From: Lachnospiraceae bacterium
GTDB taxonomy: Bacteria; Bacillota; Clostridia; Lachnospirales; Lachnospiraceae
Assembly: GCA_022790905.1 (NCBI GenBank)
Contig: JAAVYC010000238.1
Location: forward strand, 1 to 13,299
Length of the DNA: 13,299 nucleotides
Reading direction: 5' to 3'
The notes under the pieces were generated by a model. The model searched no databases, was not told the origin of the DNA, and worked only from the letters and a program-made list of their open reading frames with translations. How positions within the stretch are numbered: the first letter of the stretch is position 1; the number at the start of each line of letters is the position of its first letter. Both the position numbers and the translations under genes were made by a program. This document shows positions 8,301 through 13,299 of this stretch, in pieces.

Positions 8301-8876
8301 CATGGCCATATGGAAGCGGTTGGGTATGATCTGTACTGTAAAATGCTGAATGAAGCGGTGAAAAAGCAAAAGGGTGAAAAGCAGGAGGAGTCTTTTGATA
8401 CTTCACTAGAAATTGACATTGACGCTTATATTCCGGCATCCTATATTCCAAATGAGTTCCAAAAACTCGATATTTATAAAAGAATTGCAGGGATTGAGAA
8501 TCAGGAAGAGAGCGAGGAGATGTTAGAGGAATTGATCGATCGATTTGGAGATCTGCCAAAGTCGGTAGAGAATTTGCTCTGGATTGCAAAGATGAAAGCG
8601 ACAGCACATGCGTGCTATTTGACAGAAATCTCCCAAAAGAGAGACAAGATTCATTTTGTATTTTTAGAACGTGCTGCGATTGATCCCTCAAAGATACCGG
8701 AGTTGATAGATTGTTATCGTCATGTTCTCGATTTTACACCGGAGCAAAAAGCACCATATTTTACTTATCACATGAAAAGCAATTCCAGACAAAAAAAATT
8801 TTCTGCGATGGAAATTATAGAAAAAGTTTTAAAAGATGTGGAAGAAACATTGGTTTTGAAGAAAATGGAAATGTGA
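5334..8876 (+). CDS. mfd: transcription-repair coupling factor Mfd
   Basis: Mfd is an ATP-driven DNA translocase that pushes stalled RNA polymerase off damaged DNA and recruits UvrA for nucleotide excision repair. At 1180 residues it is full length for the family. The UvrB-like N-terminal part spans about 1-350. The RNA-polymerase-interacting domain lies at about 495-560 (VGDYVVHENHGLGIYRG). Walker A GDVGYGKTE is near 654-662 and Walker B DEEQ near 755-758, followed by TATPIPRTL. TTIIETGLD, RGRVGR (about 926-931) and the TRG segment GSGFKIAMRDLEIRGAGN (from about 966) complete the RecG-like motor. The C-terminal autoinhibitory domain follows from about 1040. The ATG at 5334 follows pth by 12 bases with a weak AGG ribosome site. 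No frameshift or missing motif is seen. Confidence 0.98.
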   Translation: MKAVREVLRDLADYETIQSFLEKETGMIQISGCADAGKAHMVYGVGNGFCKKIIATFSEQKARELYEDCRFFDRNTVYYPAKDILFYQSDLRGNQLTKERMNAIRVLLEEEEMTFITTFDGLMNRLMRLERLEEFIVSLRLGDTLNLESFSKKLVTMGYEKSYQAEMGGQFATRGGILDVYPLTEENPYRIELWGDEIDSIRSFSADSQRSIENLEEIRIYPASEAIFDERKKKDGLKKIQSDARKIYDIYRNEMKTEEAHRVELLAKTIEENLTELGLLEGMDTYLNYFEEDTVSLLDYFPKDTSLICLDEPVRVAEKGRVIETEFKESMKQRLEKGYLLPGQMEALYSYEEIAAKIESRKVIGLSALEMREKTLPIKKSFSVHMKTVNPYNNSFELLIKDLKQYKKNGYRVVLLSGSKTRANRMAQDLSAEGLNAFYTDEMEHEVKPGEVMTAYGKIKKGYEYPDLRFVVISESDIFGREKKKKRKRRTYEGEKIQSFSDLNVGDYVVHENHGLGIYRGIEKVEVDKVVKDYIKIEYAKGGNLYILATQLELIQKYAGSDAKKPRLNRLGTQEWNKTKTRVRKAVDNIAQDLVELYAKRQNREGFSYGKDTVWQREFEEMFPFEETEDQELAIEATKRDMESRKIMDRLICGDVGYGKTEIAIRAAFKAVLDGKQVVYLVPTTILAQQHYNTFAARMKDFPVRVDLLCRFRTNTQQKKTIEDLKRGMVDIIIGTHRVLSKDVNFKDLGLLIIDEEQRFGVAHKEKIKQMREDIDVLTLTATPIPRTLHMSLIGIRDMSVLEEAPMDRMPIQTYVMEYNEELIREAIVRELSRDGQVYYVFNRVNQIEDVTAKIESLVPEASVAFAHGQMKERELEDRMYSFINGEIDVLVSTTIIETGLDISNVNTMIIHDADNMGLSQLYQLRGRVGRSNRTAYAFLLYRRDKMLKEIAEKRLAAIKEFTELGSGFKIAMRDLEIRGAGNLLGAEQHGHMEAVGYDLYCKMLNEAVKKQKGEKQEESFDTSLEIDIDAYIPASYIPNEFQKLDIYKRIAGIENQEESEEMLEELIDRFGDLPKSVENLLWIAKMKATAHACYLTEISQKRDKIHFVFLERAAIDPSKIPELIDCYRHVLDFTPEQKAPYFTYHMKSNSRQKKFSAMEIIEKVLKDVEETLVLKKMEM

Positions 8877-8893
8877 AAAATATGGAAAACCAG

Positions 8894-8922
8894 TTGTAAG
8901 CGCTGTAAAAAAGACCTATAAT
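8894..8922 (+). promoter_or_regulatory. predicted sigma-A promoter of the SurA/PrsA-like lipoprotein gene, with a cre-like dyad
   Basis: TTGTAA (8894-8899) and TATAAT (8917-8922) have ideal 17-base spacing, about 50 bases ahead of the ATG. The -35 overlaps TGTAAGCGCTGTAA (8895-8908), which matches the CcpA cre consensus at about 12 of 14 positions. The promoter is well supported; the operator role is a guess. Confidence 0.65.
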
Positions 8923-8970
8923 GAAACATAATGAAATGATTCTGATTTGAGATTTGGGAGGAATAGATAG

Positions 8971-10065
8971 ATGAAAGCAAAAAAGGTTGCTGTGTTTGTA
9001 TTCGCAGTAGTTATGGGGACGGCAATGCTGACAAGTTGCGGATCCAAGACAGTGGATGCAGATGCGGTTGTTGCTGAAATGGATGATGAAGTGGTGAGAC
9101 TTGGGGTCGCCAATTTTATGGCGCGTTATACGCAGAGCACGTATGACAGCGCATACGTATCTTATTTTGGAGAAGAATATTGGTCGCAGGATATGTCGGG
9201 CGAGGGAAAGACGATGGAAGCAGACGTAAAAAAACAGATCCTCGATAACCTTAAGACTTACTATGCCCTGGAATCCCATATGGATGAATATGACGTCGAA
9301 ATTACAAAAAAAGAGATGGAGAAGATCAATAAGGCGGCAAAAACATTCATAAAAGATAATGAGAAAGATACGATAAAGTTGATGAGTGCTACGGAACGGG
9401 ACGTAGCGGAATATTTGCGGCTTATAACGATACAACATAAAATGCAAAAAAAGATTGAGGCAGATGTAGACACAAAAGTCAGCGATGAGGAAGCAGCTCA
9501 AAGGACTTTTAGTTATGTAAGAATTTCTACAGCAGGAACGACAGATGAAAATGGGGAAAACAGAGAATATAGTGAAAAAGAACTTAAAAGTTTGAAGGCA
9601 AAGGCTCAGATTCTTGCCGATGGAGGAGCAGAGAATTTTGAGAAGACCGCGGAGGCAGAAGGGTTTCAGGTGGAAGATTTTTCCTATAAGGCAGGATCTG
9701 AAGACGAAGAGATGGCAAAAGCTGTCTTAGAAGAAGCGGACAAGCTGAAAGAAGGAGAGAATTCTGGTGTGATTGAAGCAGAGGATGCCTATTACGTTAT
9801 CCGGCTTGACAGTGAGTTTGATAAAAAAGCGACAAACGAGAAAAAGGAAGAGATTGTCGAGGAGCGCAAAAGTGAACTTTACAAAAAAGTGTGCGATGAT
9901 TTAAAAAAGGATTTTAAATTTGAGGTTGACAAAAACGTATGGAAGAGTGTAACCTTTAAAGAGCTGTTTGAATTGAAAGCGGAGGAAGATGCTGCGCAAG
10001 AAAAAACAGATGATGGTGAAACCGAAGAAGATACAGAAAAGATAGAAGAGAAAGAGGAATCATAA
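8971..10065 (+). CDS. SurA/PrsA-like peptidyl-prolyl isomerase family lipoprotein
   Basis: This is probably a membrane-anchored extracytoplasmic folding factor. The 364-residue product starts with a short lysine-rich n-region and hydrophobic core, ending in the lipobox LTSC with Cys23 as the likely lipidated residue. A SurA-N-like helical region follows (about 35-155), then a divergent parvulin-like segment (about 160-285) ending GENSGVIEAEDAYYVIRLDS, a familiar parvulin C-terminal pattern. The usual histidine-bearing HIL motif at the start of a parvulin domain is replaced by FSYVRIS, so isomerase activity is uncertain and a chaperone-only role is possible. The last 30 residues are strongly acidic. 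GGGAGGA lies 9 bases before the ATG. It has its own promoter and terminator, so it is transcribed apart from mfd even though it directly follows. Confidence 0.82.
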   Translation: MKAKKVAVFVFAVVMGTAMLTSCGSKTVDADAVVAEMDDEVVRLGVANFMARYTQSTYDSAYVSYFGEEYWSQDMSGEGKTMEADVKKQILDNLKTYYALESHMDEYDVEITKKEMEKINKAAKTFIKDNEKDTIKLMSATERDVAEYLRLITIQHKMQKKIEADVDTKVSDEEAAQRTFSYVRISTAGTTDENGENREYSEKELKSLKAKAQILADGGAENFEKTAEAEGFQVEDFSYKAGSEDEEMAKAVLEEADKLKEGENSGVIEAEDAYYVIRLDSEFDKKATNEKKEEIVEERKSELYKKVCDDLKKDFKFEVDKNVWKSVTFKELFELKAEEDAAQEKTDDGETEEDTEKIEEKEES

Positions 10066-10095
10066 AGAATCGTAGTTCGAAGTGAAAAATTGCAG

Positions 10096-10124
10096 CAGGA
10101 CATGTGGGAACATGTCCTGTTTTT
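10096..10124 (+). terminator. rho-independent terminator after the lipoprotein gene
   Basis: The 9-bp perfect stem CAGGACATG / CATGTCCTG (10096-10104 and 10111-10119) with a 6-base loop is followed immediately by TTTTT. It is 30 bases past the stop codon. Confidence 0.9.
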
Positions 10125-10185
10125 GGAGAAAAAAGCGGACAATATGGCGTTTTTTATTGGGATGCACATAAAAAAACATTCTCAC

Positions 10186-10200
10186 ATATAGTAACTATAT
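10186..10200. promoter_or_regulatory. 15-bp perfect dyad, possible operator
   Basis: ATATAGT-A-ACTATAT is a perfect 7-bp inverted repeat around one base, in the A/T-rich part of the gene-free 10066-10468 stretch. It resembles a dimeric regulator site, but A/T-rich dyads of this size also arise by chance. Confidence 0.25.
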
Positions 10201-10250
10201 ACGAAATATTCCCGCCATAAAAATGTAATAAAAACTTAAAACTATGTGAA

Positions 10251-10278
10251 TTTACAAATATTGAAATTGTGATATAAT
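10251..10278 (+). promoter_or_regulatory. possible upstream promoter P1 ahead of the duplicated element
   Basis: TTTACA (10251-10256) and TATAAT (10273-10278) are 16 bases apart. The -10 is the first part of repeat copy 1. Transcripts from here would carry both repeat copies in a murA leader of about 180 bases. Confidence 0.4.
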
Positions 10279-10316
10279 GAGCGTTAATGAGGAGAGCATG
10301 CTTGCATGTTCGACGA
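10272..10316 (+). repeat. copy 1 of a 45-48 bp intergenic repeat
   Basis: This copy begins ATATAATGAGCG and ends GCATGTTCGACGA. It matches copy 2 at 10351-10398 apart from a 3-base gap and four substitutions. Both copies hold a TATAAT, a GAGGAG run, a CATGC-NN-GCATG dyad and TTCGACGA in the same order. Copy 1 is followed by a small tandem CGAATGG duplication (10314-10327). Confidence 0.8.
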
Positions 10317-10336
10317 ATGGCGAATGGAGATTATGA
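10298..10336 (+). CDS. candidate 12-codon leader micro-ORF in repeat copy 1
   Basis: An ATG lies 5 bases after GAGG (10289-10292) and opens a 12-codon frame encoding MLACSTNGEWRL. It parallels the 12-codon frame in copy 2. No function is known and it may not be translated; it is listed because both copies keep the ribosome site, the start and the length. Confidence 0.2.
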   Translation: MLACSTNGEWRL

Positions 10337-10352
10337 ATCTTTGATTCATAAT
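10330..10352 (+). other. 10-bp perfect hairpin between the two repeat copies
   Basis: ATTATGAATC (10330-10339) and GATTCATAAT (10343-10352) form a perfect stem with a TTT loop. It has no T-run after it, so it is not a standard terminator. It may be part of a structured murA leader or a regulator site. Confidence 0.55.
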
Positions 10353-10398
10353 ATAATGGGCGTCACTGAGGAGGAGAGCATGCCTGCATGTTCGACGA
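10351..10398 (+). repeat. copy 2 of the 45-48 bp intergenic repeat
   Basis: This copy begins ATATAATGGGCG and ends GCATGTTCGACGA, 34 bases after copy 1. Relative to copy 1 it has three extra bases in the GAGGAGGAG run. The dyad CATGC-NN-GCATG is kept, with only a change in its centre (TT to CT). Confidence 0.8.
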
Positions 10399-10418
10399 TA
10401 AAGAGGATTGACAAATGA
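10380..10418 (+). CDS. candidate 12-codon leader micro-ORF in repeat copy 2
   Basis: An ATG 5 bases after GAGGAGG (10368-10374) opens a frame encoding MPACSTIKRIDK. It shares M-x-ACST and the 12-residue length with the copy 1 frame. Its end overlaps the -35 of the likely murA promoter, so a transcript from that promoter would not include it. Speculative. Confidence 0.2.
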   Translation: MPACSTIKRIDK

Positions 10419-10437
10419 GAAATCCAGGGGCTATAAT
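10408..10437 (+). promoter_or_regulatory. predicted main sigma-A promoter of murA
   Basis: Perfect TTGACA (10408-10413) and perfect TATAAT (10432-10437) are separated by 18 bases, ending 31 bases before the murA ATG. A further TATAAT at 10450-10455 has no matching -35. Confidence 0.75.
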
Positions 10438-10468
10438 TACAGATTGTATTATAATATAGAGGTGCAGA

Positions 10469-11761
10469 ATGGAACAGTATGTAATCAAGGGTGGGTTGCC
10501 ACTCGTTGGTGAAGTTGAAATAGGCGGAGCGAAAAATGCGGCACTCGCGATTTTGGCGGCTGCAATTATGACGGATGAAACCGTTACAATAGATAATTTA
10601 CCGAATGTCAGGGACACGAATGTTCTACTGGATGCCATCGCGGGAATTGGCGCAAAAGTAGACCGGGTTGACAGTCACACGGTAAAAATTAATGGTTCTT
10701 ATATTGATTGTCTTTGTGTAGATTATGAATCAATGAAGAAAATACGGGCTTCTTATTATCTTTTAGGAGCATTACTGGGAAAATACAAACAGGCGGAAGT
10801 AGCGTTGCCAGGCGGGTGTAATATTGGCAGCCGCCCAATGGATCTCCACATCAAAGGTTTTAAAGCGCTCGGAGCAAAAGTAGAGATCAAGGGTGGAGCA
10901 GTGTCTGCAAAAGCAGAACATCTGGAAGGAACACACATTTATCTGGATAAAGTTTCTGTTGGCGCAACGATCAATATTTTAATGGCGGCGGCAATGGCAG
11001 ACGGAAAGACCACGATTGAGAACGCGGCAAAAGAGCCACATGTTGTTGACGTTGCAAATTTCTTGAATAGTATGGGTGCGAATATTCGAGGCGCAGGAAC
11101 GGATGTCATCCGTATTACGGGTGTGGAGAAGCTTCACAAAGCGGAATATTCGATTATACCGGATCAGATAGAGGCGGGAACTTTTATGTTCGCGGCAGCG
11201 GCGACGCATGGAGACGTGCTTGTGAAAAATGTGATTCCGAAGCATTTAGAGGCAACGACTGCAAAACTTTTAGAAGCGGGTTGCAGAATTGAGGAATTTG
11301 ATGATGCAGTTCATGTAGTGGCACAAGGATCTCTGGAAAATACACAGGTGACGACACTTCCTTATCCAGGATTTCCAACAGATATGCAGCCTCAAATGGC
11401 GGTAGTTTTAGGGATCGCCCATGGCACGAGTACCGTGACGGAGAGTATTTTTGAGAATCGTTTTAAGTATGTAGATGAATTGACCCGTATGGGAGCAGAC
11501 ATCAAAGTTGAGAGTAATATCGCAATTATCAATGGGGTGCAACAGTATACGGGAGCGAGAGTCAGCGCTCCAGATTTACGTGCGGGAGCTGCACTGGTAA
11601 TCGCAGGTCTTGCAGCGGAAGGGATTACTGTGATTGACGACATCCACTTTATCGAACGCGGTTATGAGGAGTTTCCGGCGAAGCTCAGAGAAATCGGGGC
11701 ACAGATTGAAAAGGTGGCGACTGAAAAAGAAATTCAGAAATTCACATTGAAAGTATCTTGA
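10469..11761 (+). CDS. murA: UDP-N-acetylglucosamine 1-carboxyvinyltransferase
   Basis: MurA transfers enolpyruvate from phosphoenolpyruvate to UDP-GlcNAc, the first committed step of peptidoglycan synthesis and the target of fosfomycin. The 430-residue length is typical. Lys22 lies in GGAKNAAL. The fosfomycin-reactive cysteine is Cys117 in LPGGCNIGSRPMDLH, so the intrinsic-resistance Cys-to-Asp change is absent. PTDMQPQ carries the catalytic aspartate, and FENRFKYVDEL and DLRAGAALVIAGLAA are also conserved. AGAGGTG precedes the ATG by 4 bases. Low-GC Gram-positives often carry two paralogues (MurA/MurZ); which one this is cannot be decided here. The gene is monocistronic, with an unusual duplicated leader upstream and several hairpins downstream. 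Confidence 0.97.
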   Translation: MEQYVIKGGLPLVGEVEIGGAKNAALAILAAAIMTDETVTIDNLPNVRDTNVLLDAIAGIGAKVDRVDSHTVKINGSYIDCLCVDYESMKKIRASYYLLGALLGKYKQAEVALPGGCNIGSRPMDLHIKGFKALGAKVEIKGGAVSAKAEHLEGTHIYLDKVSVGATINILMAAAMADGKTTIENAAKEPHVVDVANFLNSMGANIRGAGTDVIRITGVEKLHKAEYSIIPDQIEAGTFMFAAAATHGDVLVKNVIPKHLEATTAKLLEAGCRIEEFDDAVHVVAQGSLENTQVTTLPYPGFPTDMQPQMAVVLGIAHGTSTVTESIFENRFKYVDELTRMGADIKVESNIAIINGVQQYTGARVSAPDLRAGAALVIAGLAAEGITVIDDIHFIERGYEEFPAKLREIGAQIEKVATEKEIQKFTLKVS

Positions 11762-11776
11762 AGAAATCATATAAGA

Positions 11777-11801
11777 AAGAATCCTGCTTGACAGGATTCT
11801 T
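11777..11801 (+). terminator. hairpin, probable terminator directly after murA
   Basis: A perfect 10-bp stem AAGAATCCTG / CAGGATTCTT with a 5-base loop starts 15 bases after the murA stop. Only a short TT-C-TT-type end follows, so it may be weak or act as an RNA-stabilising 3' end. Confidence 0.55.
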
Positions 11802-11804
11802 CGT

Positions 11805-11863
11805 CTGCGGCGGTTCGCCTTTGCGGCTTATTTCCTCTTTGCCGCAGTGCGATAATATTTTTT
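11805..11863 (+). terminator. GC-rich hairpin region followed by T6
   Basis: CTGCGGC (11805-11811) can pair with GCCGCAG (11841-11847). Alternative pairings exist inside: GGCG-GTT-CGCC at 11809-11819, and GCGGC at 11823-11827 with 11841-11845. Six T residues follow at 11858-11863. It could act as a second terminator, with competing folds. Confidence 0.4.
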
Positions 11864-11864
11864 G

Positions 11865-11918
11865 TCTTATAGGGAAGATACTTTCACGCTTTAGCGTGAC
11901 AAGGTCTTTCCTATAAGA
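11865..11918. other. 54-base near-perfect hairpin between murA and the HD-GYP gene
   Basis: TCTTATAGGGAAGA (11865-11878) pairs with 11905-11918 through 14 pairs including one G-U. Inside, CTT pairs with AAG, and TCACGC (11884-11889) pairs with GCGTGA (11894-11899) around a TTTA loop. The near-continuous stem is long for a terminator and has no T-run of its own on the plus strand. It may be an inserted short palindrome or a structured RNA. Confidence 0.5.
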
Positions 11919-11921
11919 TAA

Positions 11922-11954
11922 GAAAAAGGATGGCATAATTGCCATCCCTTTTTT
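11922..11954. terminator. bidirectional terminator shared by murA and the HD-GYP gene
   Basis: GGATGGCA / TGCCATCC (11928-11935 and 11940-11947) with a TAAT loop is flanked by AAAAA on the left and CTTTTTT on the right. Each strand therefore reads stem plus T-run. It lies exactly between two convergent genes, and the T-run reaches the HD-GYP stop codon. Confidence 0.85.
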
Positions 11955-13068
11955 ATACAATAGATTGAATATATAAATTGGATTCTTTTGCTAAATCCAG
12001 ACAATCTCCGTTTTCTAACTGGACCATTGGTTTTGAGAGATAGTTTTGGTTCAAAAGAATGATATTTCCACTTCTTCCATCGTTTAAAAGAACACGGTTG
12101 TTCTGATATGCATTGGCAATGCGCTGTAAAAACGTCAAAATGTACTTCGGATGATATTTGGAAAGTCCATCCATCTCGAATTCTGCAATGACCTGGAACG
12201 GACAAAGCGGAGCACGGTATTTTCTAGCTGCCGTCATGGCATCGTAGACGTCGGCAATTGCGATAATCATAGCAAAGTCGTCAATATTGTCTGTGGTAAG
12301 ACCATTTGGATAACCGCTTCCATCACAGCGCTCATGGTGCATCAAAGCTGCCTGTTTTACATGATAATTGATATCTTGGTTTTGTAAAAAGTTATATCCC
12401 AAAGCCGGATGTTGTCGAATAAGACTAAATTCTTCATCACTCAGCTTGCCCTTTTTATTTAGAACTTCTTCTGGAATAAAGAATTTACCCACATCGTGAA
12501 GTGCGCCGGCAAGGGTTAAAGTGTCCAATTGCTTTTCCGGCAACTCCAGCCATTTTCCTAACATCCTTGCGATCATTGCCACATTCAGGGCATGTGCATA
12601 GACGGAATCGTCTATGGAACGCAGATTGTGAATCATATCGAAAAATTCGATTGAAGTCTGTGTCTGAGAAATCAAAGTTTTTGGAATCTCCTGCAACTCT
12701 GCTGCGTATTGAAGAGTGCTGGTATCTTTGAAATCTTTTAAGTAACGGTTGAAATCAGCAATATAGTTGGTATAGTCAACTTGAAATGCCTGGAAAGAAG
12801 GACTTTTCCGAATTTTCTGAGAGTAAGATAATTCGTCTTCAGAAGTTGCATTACTATTTACTTTTTGTGGGGCATTTTTTTTGGCATCGACCGTTGCACT
12901 TGTGCCTTCCTGGACAGAGGCTTCTGTGATACCGTAAAAATGCATATGGTTAATCAATTGCTTTGTAAGAACTACACCTTTGTCAACGATTAGTTGACCA
13001 CGTTTTGTAAAAACCGGTTCAGATGTTACCATTCCTGGCTTTAATTCATCTAATTTGCATATTCCCAT
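11953..13068 (-). CDS. HD-GYP domain protein, probable cyclic di-GMP phosphodiesterase
   Basis: HD-GYP enzymes hydrolyse cyclic di-GMP, a second messenger controlling motility and surface life. The 371-residue cytoplasmic product has an N-terminal region (LDELKPGMVTSEPV, about 6-50) like those preceding many HD-GYP domains. A low-complexity linker (about 55-90) and a helical stretch follow. The HD-GYP domain (about 150-320) has His159, HDVGK (191-195), His220, HHE (244-246) and the defining DGSGYP (249-254), then IADVYDAMT. All expected metal-binding positions seem present, so activity is likely. No receiver, GGDEF or membrane segment is visible, so the input signal is unknown. AGGAG lies 6 bases before the ATG. 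It is convergent with murA and divergent from an S-box-controlled unit. Confidence 0.9.
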   Translation of the reverse strand: MGICKLDELKPGMVTSEPVFTKRGQLIVDKGVVLTKQLINHMHFYGITEASVQEGTSATVDAKKNAPQKVNSNATSEDELSYSQKIRKSPSFQAFQVDYTNYIADFNRYLKDFKDTSTLQYAAELQEIPKTLISQTQTSIEFFDMIHNLRSIDDSVYAHALNVAMIARMLGKWLELPEKQLDTLTLAGALHDVGKFFIPEEVLNKKGKLSDEEFSLIRQHPALGYNFLQNQDINYHVKQAALMHHERCDGSGYPNGLTTDNIDDFAMIIAIADVYDAMTAARKYRAPLCPFQVIAEFEMDGLSKYHPKYILTFLQRIANAYQNNRVLLNDGRSGNIILLNQNYLSKPMVQLENGDCLDLAKESNLYIQSIV

Positions 13069-13103
13069 TTTATTCTCCTGTCATGTAATGTAAAAACTAT
13101 TAT

Positions 13104-13132
13104 CTAATAAAAAGTATAAATATTTTTATTAG
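13104..13132. promoter_or_regulatory. 10-bp inverted repeat overlapping the HD-GYP promoter
   Basis: CTAATAAAAA (13104-13113) and TTTTTATTAG (13123-13132) are perfect inverted arms around 9 bases. They cover the spacer and -10 of the predicted promoter, as an operator would. Its A/T-rich content weakens the case. Confidence 0.35.
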
Positions 13133-13140
13133 AATGTCAA
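13113..13140 (-). promoter_or_regulatory. predicted sigma-A promoter of the HD-GYP gene
   Basis: On the minus strand, TTGACA (13140-13135) and TATACT (13118-13113) are 16 bases apart and lie about 45 bases ahead of the start codon. Confidence 0.6.
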
Positions 13141-13171
13141 GATGAGATACCTGGAATTTCTGAAAAAAGGC

Positions 13172-13200
13172 TTGACTTTTTAAAGAAATGGGAGTAAAGT
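13172..13200 (+). promoter_or_regulatory. possible promoter of the S-box leader
   Basis: TTGACT (13172-13177) and TAAAGT (13195-13200) are 17 bases apart, about 40 bases ahead of the riboswitch core. The -10 is imperfect. Confidence 0.4.
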
Positions 13201-13238
13201 AACACCGAAAGTATATGAAATAAAATTTATAGAATAAA

Positions 13239-13299
13239 ATATTTCTCTTATTCAGAGTGGTGGAGGTAGATAGGACCTGTGAAGCCACGGCAACCCCTC
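13239..13299 (+). promoter_or_regulatory. SAM-I (S-box) riboswitch, 5' part, cut by the window end
   Basis: The stretch CTTATTCAGAGTGGTGGAGG, then AGGACCTGTGAAGCC and CGGCAACC, follows the S-box core in order: the P1/P2 entry CTTATnnAGAG, the GGTGGAGG internal loop, the TGAAGCC pseudoknot partner and the GGCAACC junction. Such elements bind S-adenosylmethionine and shut off methionine or SAM synthesis or uptake genes, normally by a terminator. P3, P4, the closing P1 strand and the regulated gene lie to the right of the window. Confidence 0.93.

Noticed and set aside
8239..8691. 150-codon minus-strand frame inside mfd
   Set aside because: It is fully antisense to the conserved TRG and C-terminal domains of mfd, with no recognisable domain.
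8815..9501. 228-codon open frame on the minus strand
   Set aside because: It lies antisense to the end of mfd, the promoter and the start of the lipoprotein gene. The residues are low-complexity, rich in Phe/Ile/Cys/His, and show no family pattern. It is a shadow of plus-strand coding.
10128..10166. second terminator made by AAAAAAGC and GCGTTTTTT
   Set aside because: The GC pairing is only two base pairs with a mismatch, so it is mostly an A-run facing a T-run and does not stand as a terminator.
10272..10398. two repeat copies as a short CRISPR array
   Set aside because: There are only two copies, they are not identical, they contain promoter and ribosome-site-like signals, and no cas gene is nearby.
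11742..11960. 72-codon minus-strand frame downstream of murA
   Set aside because: It runs through the stacked hairpins and both terminator elements, and its residues simply reflect the palindromes.

Overview
The window looks like a chromosomal housekeeping segment of a low-to-moderate-GC, spore-forming-type Firmicute. Clostridia, and Lachnospiraceae in particular, is the best fit. This rests on the paired glgC-glgD genes, spoVG next to a glmU-pth-mfd cluster, a SurA/PrsA-type lipoprotein after mfd, an HD-GYP protein, strong AGGAGG-type ribosome binding sites, TTGACA/TATAAT promoters and an S-box (SAM-I) riboswitch. No insertion sequence, phage gene, CRISPR array, tRNA or rRNA is visible. The species cannot be named from the sequence alone.

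Layout. On the minus strand at the left edge is murC, which stops at an in-frame TGA although the same frame continues to look like MurC up to the window edge. It is divergent from glgC-glgD (ADP-glucose pyrophosphorylase catalytic and regulatory-type subunits, overlapping at ATGA). spoVG follows, closed by a perfect 14-bp hairpin terminator. A new promoter then drives a GlmU-like uridylyltransferase that lacks the usual C-terminal acetyltransferase domain, followed closely by pth and mfd. The prs gene that separates glmU and pth in Bacillus is absent. A separate promoter drives a parvulin/SurA-like lipoprotein with its own terminator. A 400-bp gene-free stretch holds two copies of a 45-48 bp repeat, a 10-bp hairpin and consensus promoters ahead of murA. 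After murA come about 190 bp of stacked hairpins ending in a bidirectional terminator shared with the convergent HD-GYP gene on the minus strand. At the right edge, divergent from that gene, begins a SAM-I riboswitch whose regulated gene lies outside the window.

How the genes fit together. MurA, MurC and the GlmU uridylyltransferase act in UDP-GlcNAc and peptidoglycan precursor synthesis. GlgC/GlgD commit glucose-1-phosphate to glycogen. Pth rescues peptidyl-tRNA and Mfd rescues stalled RNA polymerase and recruits repair. SpoVG is an RNA/DNA-binding regulator of sporulation and envelope functions. The lipoprotein probably folds exported proteins, and the HD-GYP protein probably degrades cyclic di-GMP.

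The points most worth a second look are the in-frame stop in murC, the single-domain GlmU together with the missing prs, and the duplicated element with its 12-codon micro-ORFs upstream of murA.
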